Positions 15,766-18,918 of a stretch of 18,918 nt of DNA are shown here, in pieces; position 1 is the first letter of the stretch; each line of letters opens with the position of its first letter. The notes under the pieces are model-generated. The model saw only the letters and a program-made list of their open reading frames with translations, did no database searches and was not told the origin of the DNA. A program made the position numbers and the translations under genes. Source of the DNA: Bacteroidia bacterium (GTDB taxonomy: Bacteria > Bacteroidota > Bacteroidia > SpSt-205); NCBI GenBank assembly GCA_025060275.1, contig JANXCJ010000024.1, positions 1 to 18,918 on the forward strand, written 5' to 3'.

Positions 15766-15773
15766 TACCTTTG
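15766..15773 (+). promoter_or_regulatory. -7 element (TACCTTTG) of the nuoI operon
   Basis: Exact TAnnTTTG ending seven bases before the ATG at 15781. Exactly 19 bases upstream is ATG (15744-15746), one change from the TTG expected for the -33 half. A transcript would start close to the first codon. Confidence 0.52.
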
Positions 15774-15780
15774 GTAATGG

Positions 15781-16257
15781 ATGGTTAGTTTGCTCAGAGG
15801 ATTAGGGCTGGTAGTTCGCCATCTTTTTTCCTCTTGGAGGAGAAGGCAGGGGGGGAAACCCTTCGGCATTGTAACGGTTCCCTACCCCCATGAGCACATA
15901 GCAGTACCTGAAAATGGTCATTATCGCCTTCATGTAGAAATAGAGGATTGTATAGGCTGTGATTTGTGTGCTCGTGTATGCCCCGTCAAATGCATCACTA
16001 TTCGCAAGGAAAAGTCTCCTCAGCTTTTAGGGAGGGCTTCCAATGGAGCACCTAGGCGATTTTACCTACCGCAGTTTGATATTGACCATGCTTTATGTTG
16101 TTTCTGTGGATTATGCACGATTGTGTGTCCGACAGAGTGTATTACGATGGAGCCTGTATATGCTTATGCTACTACTAATAGAGCTGACTTGGTTCTGCAT
16201 TTTGGGGATGGCAGTAGGATTTCTCCTAACTCGCCAGAGTATAGTGGGGGGGCTTAG
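15781..16257 (+). CDS. nuoI: NADH-quinone oxidoreductase subunit I (2x[4Fe-4S])
   Basis: Subunit of respiratory complex I carrying clusters N6a and N6b, which pass electrons toward quinone. The 158 residues contain two CxxCxxCxxxCP motifs: Cys57, 60, 63, 67 and Cys106, 109, 112, 116. The N-terminal GLVVRHLF amphipathic helix and the C-terminal YATTNRADLVLHFG are as in NuoI rather than small ferredoxins. It is the first gene of its transcript and divergent from the enoyl-CoA hydratase; no nuoH precedes it, which is unusual. Its last 98 bases are also read in another frame as the start of nuoJ. Confidence 0.9.
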   Translation: MVSLLRGLGLVVRHLFSSWRRRQGGKPFGIVTVPYPHEHIAVPENGHYRLHVEIEDCIGCDLCARVCPVKCITIRKEKSPQLLGRASNGAPRRFYLPQFDIDHALCCFCGLCTIVCPTECITMEPVYAYATTNRADLVLHFGDGSRISPNSPEYSGGA

Positions 16258-16663
16258 CGGAATGCTGTTGGTCCTCTTGAGCCTGGGTGTGTGGTACGGA
16301 TGGAGGGGCGCGAGCTATCTATGGGCGGCTCAGTGGACGGTGTATATCACGGGAGGACTTTTTCTCTGGAGCTGGATGGCGTTAGATAGCCCTTTTCAGG
16401 CATACCCTCGCTGGGAGGTGCATAGCTTTTGGCTAGCTGCAGGCATGGCTTGCTGGTGGCTCCTAGAGATACCGCTGGATAGGCTCTTGGGTTTTTCATT
16501 TCCTCTTAGGCTACCTTCGCTTGCGGAGGTAGGTTATGTCTGGTCTCGGGACTGGGCTTTATTCTTTGCGTGGCTCTCTGTTTTCCTTGCTATACTTTGG
16601 CTAGTTATTGTGATACTATGGGAGCATCCCACCCTTCAAAAATCTCCAAAAAATGAAGCCTAA
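16160..16663 (+). CDS. nuoJ: NADH-quinone oxidoreductase subunit J
   Basis: Membrane subunit of complex I. From the ATG at 16160 it has 167 residues and about five membrane helices. Family features are the first helix ending in LLTRQSIVGG (like RNPVHSA), the central GASYLWAAQWTVYITGGLFLW (like GAxFLAAxQIxVYxGAxxVLF), and a last segment LAEVGYVWSRDWALFFAWLS leading into a final helix. The frame is open back to 16043, but starting there would add an implausible soluble stretch within nuoI; 16166 is the other likely start. Overlap with nuoI is about 98 bases and with the next gene 11 bases. No nuoK follows. It is more diverged than NuoI. Confidence 0.8.
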   Translation: MLMLLLIELTWFCILGMAVGFLLTRQSIVGGLSGMLLVLLSLGVWYGWRGASYLWAAQWTVYITGGLFLWSWMALDSPFQAYPRWEVHSFWLAAGMACWWLLEIPLDRLLGFSFPLRLPSLAEVGYVWSRDWALFFAWLSVFLAILWLVIVILWEHPTLQKSPKNEA

Positions 16664-17078
16664 GGTGTATGTAACAAGAAAGTTCCATTTCTCTGCCTCA
16701 CATAGGGTATATAATCCTATGTGGAGCGATGAAGAGAATAAAATCATATTCGGAAAATGTAGTAATCCAGGGGGGCACGGGCACAATTATGAATTGGAAG
16801 TTACTGTGGCTGGTTCTCCAGATACTCATACAGGTTATGTTATAGACATAGGTAAGCTGAAAGAAATGATAGAGAAAGAGGTAATAGAACAACTTGATCA
16901 TCGGAATCTCAACACTGATGTGCCTTTTTTGCAAGGTCGGATTCCCTCTTCAGAGAACTTGATTGTAGCATTATGGGATCATATAGCTTGCCTTCTGCCT
17001 CCTGAGGTAGAGTTGGTACGCTTACGGCTATGGGAAACGCCTCGTAATTGTTTTGAGTACTATGGAGAAAAACTATAA
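16653..17078 (+). CDS. 6-pyruvoyl-tetrahydropterin synthase / QueD family enzyme
   Basis: Converts dihydroneopterin triphosphate, the FolE product, to 6-pyruvoyl- or 6-carboxy-tetrahydropterin. The 141 residues have zinc ligands His17, His42 and His44, catalytic Cys36, the Asp82-His83 pair in LDHRNLN, and pterin-anchoring Glu128 in WETPRN. The cysteine is followed by five residues before HGH (CSNPGGHGH), and the segment SDEENKIIFGKC resembles eukaryotic PTPS; typical QueD has three residues between Cys and HGH. That spacing favours the pyruvoyl (biopterin-type) reaction over queuosine synthesis, but it is not proof. The start overlaps nuoJ by 11 bases and the end overlaps folE by 17. Confidence 0.88.
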   Translation: MKPKVYVTRKFHFSASHRVYNPMWSDEENKIIFGKCSNPGGHGHNYELEVTVAGSPDTHTGYVIDIGKLKEMIEKEVIEQLDHRNLNTDVPFLQGRIPSSENLIVALWDHIACLLPPEVELVRLRLWETPRNCFEYYGEKL

Positions 17079-17727
17079 TTTGACTGGAAGCTATCTGTGT
17101 GAAGGGGAGGGATTAGTTGATTACAGCGAAGTGAACGACTCTCTTTCGCCTGTGGAAGCACAAATTGCCTATCATTTTGCCCAGATTATGGGCTTATTAG
17201 GATTGGACCTTTCTGATCCCAGTCTGCGTGATACTCCTGCGAGGGTAGCTAAGATGTACATGCGCGAGCTTTTCATCGGTTTAGACCCTATAAAAGCGCC
17301 AGTTATTCGGCTTTTTCCAAACGAGCATCACTATCACGACATGGTGGTGGAAAAGGGTATTCGCGTGCGTTCGGTTTGTGAGCATCACTTTGTGCCCATT
17401 ATCGGAGTGGCTCATGTAGCTTATATCCCAGGAGAATATATTGTAGGGCTTTCCAAGCTCAACCGCGTAGTGGACTACTTTGCGCGGCGCCCTCAGGTAC
17501 AAGAGAGAATGACCCAACAGATAGCAGACTTCTTACAAGATAAGCTCCAGACACCTGACGTAGCTGTAATAATAGATGCAAAGCATTACTGTATCTCTAT
17601 GCGAGGCATTCAAGATGAGGCAAGTCGTACGATAACCTACGCTTTCCGAGGGGCTTTTCAGGAGAGGGCTAATCAGGAGCTTCTCATGCAGATGATAGAA
17701 TCTAATGCAGTGGAGAATAATAGTTAG
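17062..17727 (+). CDS. folE: GTP cyclohydrolase I
   Basis: Opens GTP to 7,8-dihydroneopterin triphosphate, the entry to folate, biopterin and queuosine pathways. From the ATG at 17062 it has 221 residues. Zinc ligands are Cys106 and His109 (in SVCEHHF) and Cys177 (in KHYCISMRG); the catalytic histidines are His108 and His175. GLSKLNRVVDYFARRPQVQER (129-149) is the family signature. A TTG at 17053 would add three residues and is less likely. It directly follows and overlaps the PTPS-type gene, so two successive pterin steps are translationally linked. About 35 residues precede the conserved core. Confidence 0.97.
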   Translation: MEKNYNLTGSYLCEGEGLVDYSEVNDSLSPVEAQIAYHFAQIMGLLGLDLSDPSLRDTPARVAKMYMRELFIGLDPIKAPVIRLFPNEHHYHDMVVEKGIRVRSVCEHHFVPIIGVAHVAYIPGEYIVGLSKLNRVVDYFARRPQVQERMTQQIADFLQDKLQTPDVAVIIDAKHYCISMRGIQDEASRTITYAFRGAFQERANQELLMQMIESNAVENNS

Positions 17728-17772
17728 ACTAAGCTGAATTGAGGGGGTAAGTTAGCTACCCAAAAGGCTTTG

Positions 17773-17780
17773 TATTTTCG
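17773..17780 (+). promoter_or_regulatory. Possible -7 element (TATTTTCG) of leuS
   Basis: One mismatch to TAnnTTTG, placed six bases before the leuS ATG, the same distance seen for the exact boxes elsewhere in the window. No -33 TTG at the right spacing. A short hairpin (GGGTA/TACCC, 17744-17760) lies upstream but lacks a T-tract. Confidence 0.3.
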
Positions 17781-17786
17781 CATTCC

Positions 17787-18918
17787 ATGTCCTTCGCCCC
17801 ACTGGACAGGAAATGGCAAGCCCGCTGGGAAGAGGAAAAGATATATGAGGTAAACGAGTCTTCAGAGCGTCCTAAGTATTATGTATTGGACATGTTTCCA
17901 TATCCCTCTGGTGCTGGGCTGCATGTGGGGCATCCGCTTGGCTATATTGCTACAGACATCATAGCTCGTTATAAGAGACACAAAGGATACACTGTACTGC
18001 ACCCTATGGGTTTTGACTCTTTTGGGCTCCCCGCTGAGCAGTATGCTCTCCGCACGGGCATTCACCCTGCGGTGACGACGGAGAGAAATATTCAGCGCTA
18101 TACAGAGCAGCTTAGGCGAATAGGCTTAGGGTATCCCTGGTCTCGCGCAGTGCGTACAAGTGATCCTTCTTATTACCGTTGGACACAGTGGATATTCCTT
18201 CAGTTTTTCTCCCACTGGTATGATAGAAATCTACAAAGGGCGCGTCCCATAAAGGAGTTAGAAGAAATATTCAGCCGAGAGGGCAATCTTTCCATAGAGG
18301 CTGCTACGGACTTTACCCATACCTTTACTGCTGCTGAATGGAGTAGCTGGTCCCCTCGGAAACGCTATGAGGTACTGATGCACTATCGCCTCGCCTACAC
18401 GCAAGAAGCTATGGTTAATTGGTGTCCTGCTCTCGGCACGGTACTGGCAAATGAGGAGGTAAAGGAAGGTCTGTCAGAAAGAGGGGGATACCCGGTTTAT
18501 CGTGTTCCTATGCGTCAATGGTTCCTGAGAATAACTGCCTATGCGGATCGCCTTTTGGTGGGATTAGAAGAGCTGGAATGGCCTGAGTCTATAAAAGAGC
18601 AGCAGCGCAATTGGATCGGACGCTCAGAGGGAGCTTATATAGACTTTAATGCCCAAACTTTTAGGGGGGAGGTGGTAACGATCCGGGTTTTCTCCACTCG
18701 TCCGGATACTCTATGGGGCGTTACTTTCTTAGTATTGGCACCCGAACATCCATTGGTGGAACCCTTGACTTCTCCTGAAAGAAAAGAGGAAGTGAGTTCA
18801 TATAGATACTCAGTGCAAAATCGTACGGAGCGTGAGCGAATTGTCAGTGGAGGTACTGTAACAGGGGTATTTTTAGGTTCCTATGCGTATCATCCTTACA
18901 CGCAGGAAAGATTGCCGA
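17787..18918 (+). CDS. leuS: Leucyl-tRNA synthetase, 5' part (3' end outside window)
   Basis: Charges tRNA-Leu with leucine in the cytoplasm. The frame from the ATG at 17787 stays open to the right edge (377 codons). The HIGH-type motif is HVGH (46-49) within PYPSGAGLHVGHPLGYIATD. LPAEQYA (81-87) and PWSR (117-120) follow, then an extra stretch (about 150-200) before YTQEAMVNWCPALGTVLANEEV, which is typical of Bacteroidota LeuRS. The editing domain starts at NWIGRSEGA (275-283) with the threonine-rich STRPDTLWGVT (303-313). The KMSKS end is not in the window. It starts 59 bases after folE; a one-mismatch -7 box (TATTTTCG, 17773-17780) ends six bases before the ATG. Confidence 0.97.
   Translation, partial: MSFAPLDRKWQARWEEEKIYEVNESSERPKYYVLDMFPYPSGAGLHVGHPLGYIATDIIARYKRHKGYTVLHPMGFDSFGLPAEQYALRTGIHPAVTTERNIQRYTEQLRRIGLGYPWSRAVRTSDPSYYRWTQWIFLQFFSHWYDRNLQRARPIKELEEIFSREGNLSIEAATDFTHTFTAAEWSSWSPRKRYEVLMHYRLAYTQEAMVNWCPALGTVLANEEVKEGLSERGGYPVYRVPMRQWFLRITAYADRLLVGLEELEWPESIKEQQRNWIGRSEGAYIDFNAQTFRGEVVTIRVFSTRPDTLWGVTFLVLAPEHPLVEPLTSPERKEEVSSYRYSVQNRTERERIVSGGTVTGVFLGSYAYHPYTQERLP

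Noticed and set aside
16043..16159. Upstream extension of nuoJ frame within nuoI
   Set aside because: The added residues are not membrane-like or NuoJ-like; they are a shadow of the nuoI iron-sulphur region.
17744..17760. GGGTA/TACCC hairpin between folE and leuS
   Set aside because: Only five pairs and no T-run follows; too weak to call as a terminator or leader regulator of leuS.
1..18918. Defence system, prophage, transposon, CRISPR array, tRNA or rRNA
   Set aside because: All long coding stretches fit housekeeping, envelope or unrecognised single genes; no repeats with regular spacing, transposase or integrase motifs, or cloverleaf-like sequences were noticed on either strand.

Overview
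The window is ordinary chromosomal DNA from a member of the Bacteroidota. Three things point there: the leucyl-tRNA synthetase carries the phylum's typical insertion before its VNWC motif; promoters follow the phylum's TTG-N19-TAnnTTTG pattern; and several genes (the TPR protein paired with ribH, a beta-helix lipoprotein, a DUF4349 lipoprotein, an FtsE with a PFLRRxxGIVFQDFQLLP motif) are typical of it. No phage, insertion sequence, CRISPR array, rRNA or tRNA was seen, and I could not name the genus.

Layout. Bases 1-1643 hold the 3' part of an RND/MMPL-type exporter that converges on, and overlaps, glyA. glyA and a DUF4349 lipoprotein lie on the minus strand (1570-3658). A divergent gene for a large beta-helix lipoprotein follows (3764-5161), closed by a strong intrinsic terminator that lies inside the signal-peptide codons of the next small lipoprotein ORF. 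From 5762 to 10845 a tight plus-strand run encodes an anchored TPR protein, a lumazine synthase (RibH) with a large internal insertion, a MOP-type flippase, a class 3 aldehyde dehydrogenase, an unrecognised 77-residue protein and FtsE. A periplasmic TPR protein with its own consensus promoter follows (10898-12199), then a 285-base gene-free stretch.

A minus-strand operon (15680 to 12485) encodes an enoyl-CoA hydratase, a class V aminotransferase and MurF. Divergent from it is a compressed plus-strand operon: nuoI, nuoJ (overlapping by about 98 bases), a 6-pyruvoyl-tetrahydropterin-synthase-type enzyme and folE. leuS then runs off the right edge.

Main points of interest. (1) The Bacteroidota -7 element TAnnTTTG lies only 3-7 bases before the start codon of at least five genes, implying leaderless or nearly leaderless mRNAs. 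(2) RibH has about 60 extra residues and lacks the usual GNKG loop. (3) nuoI and nuoJ are separated from the rest of complex I and overlap deeply. (4) A terminator is embedded in signal-peptide codons. I found no clear undescribed multi-gene defence or mobile system.
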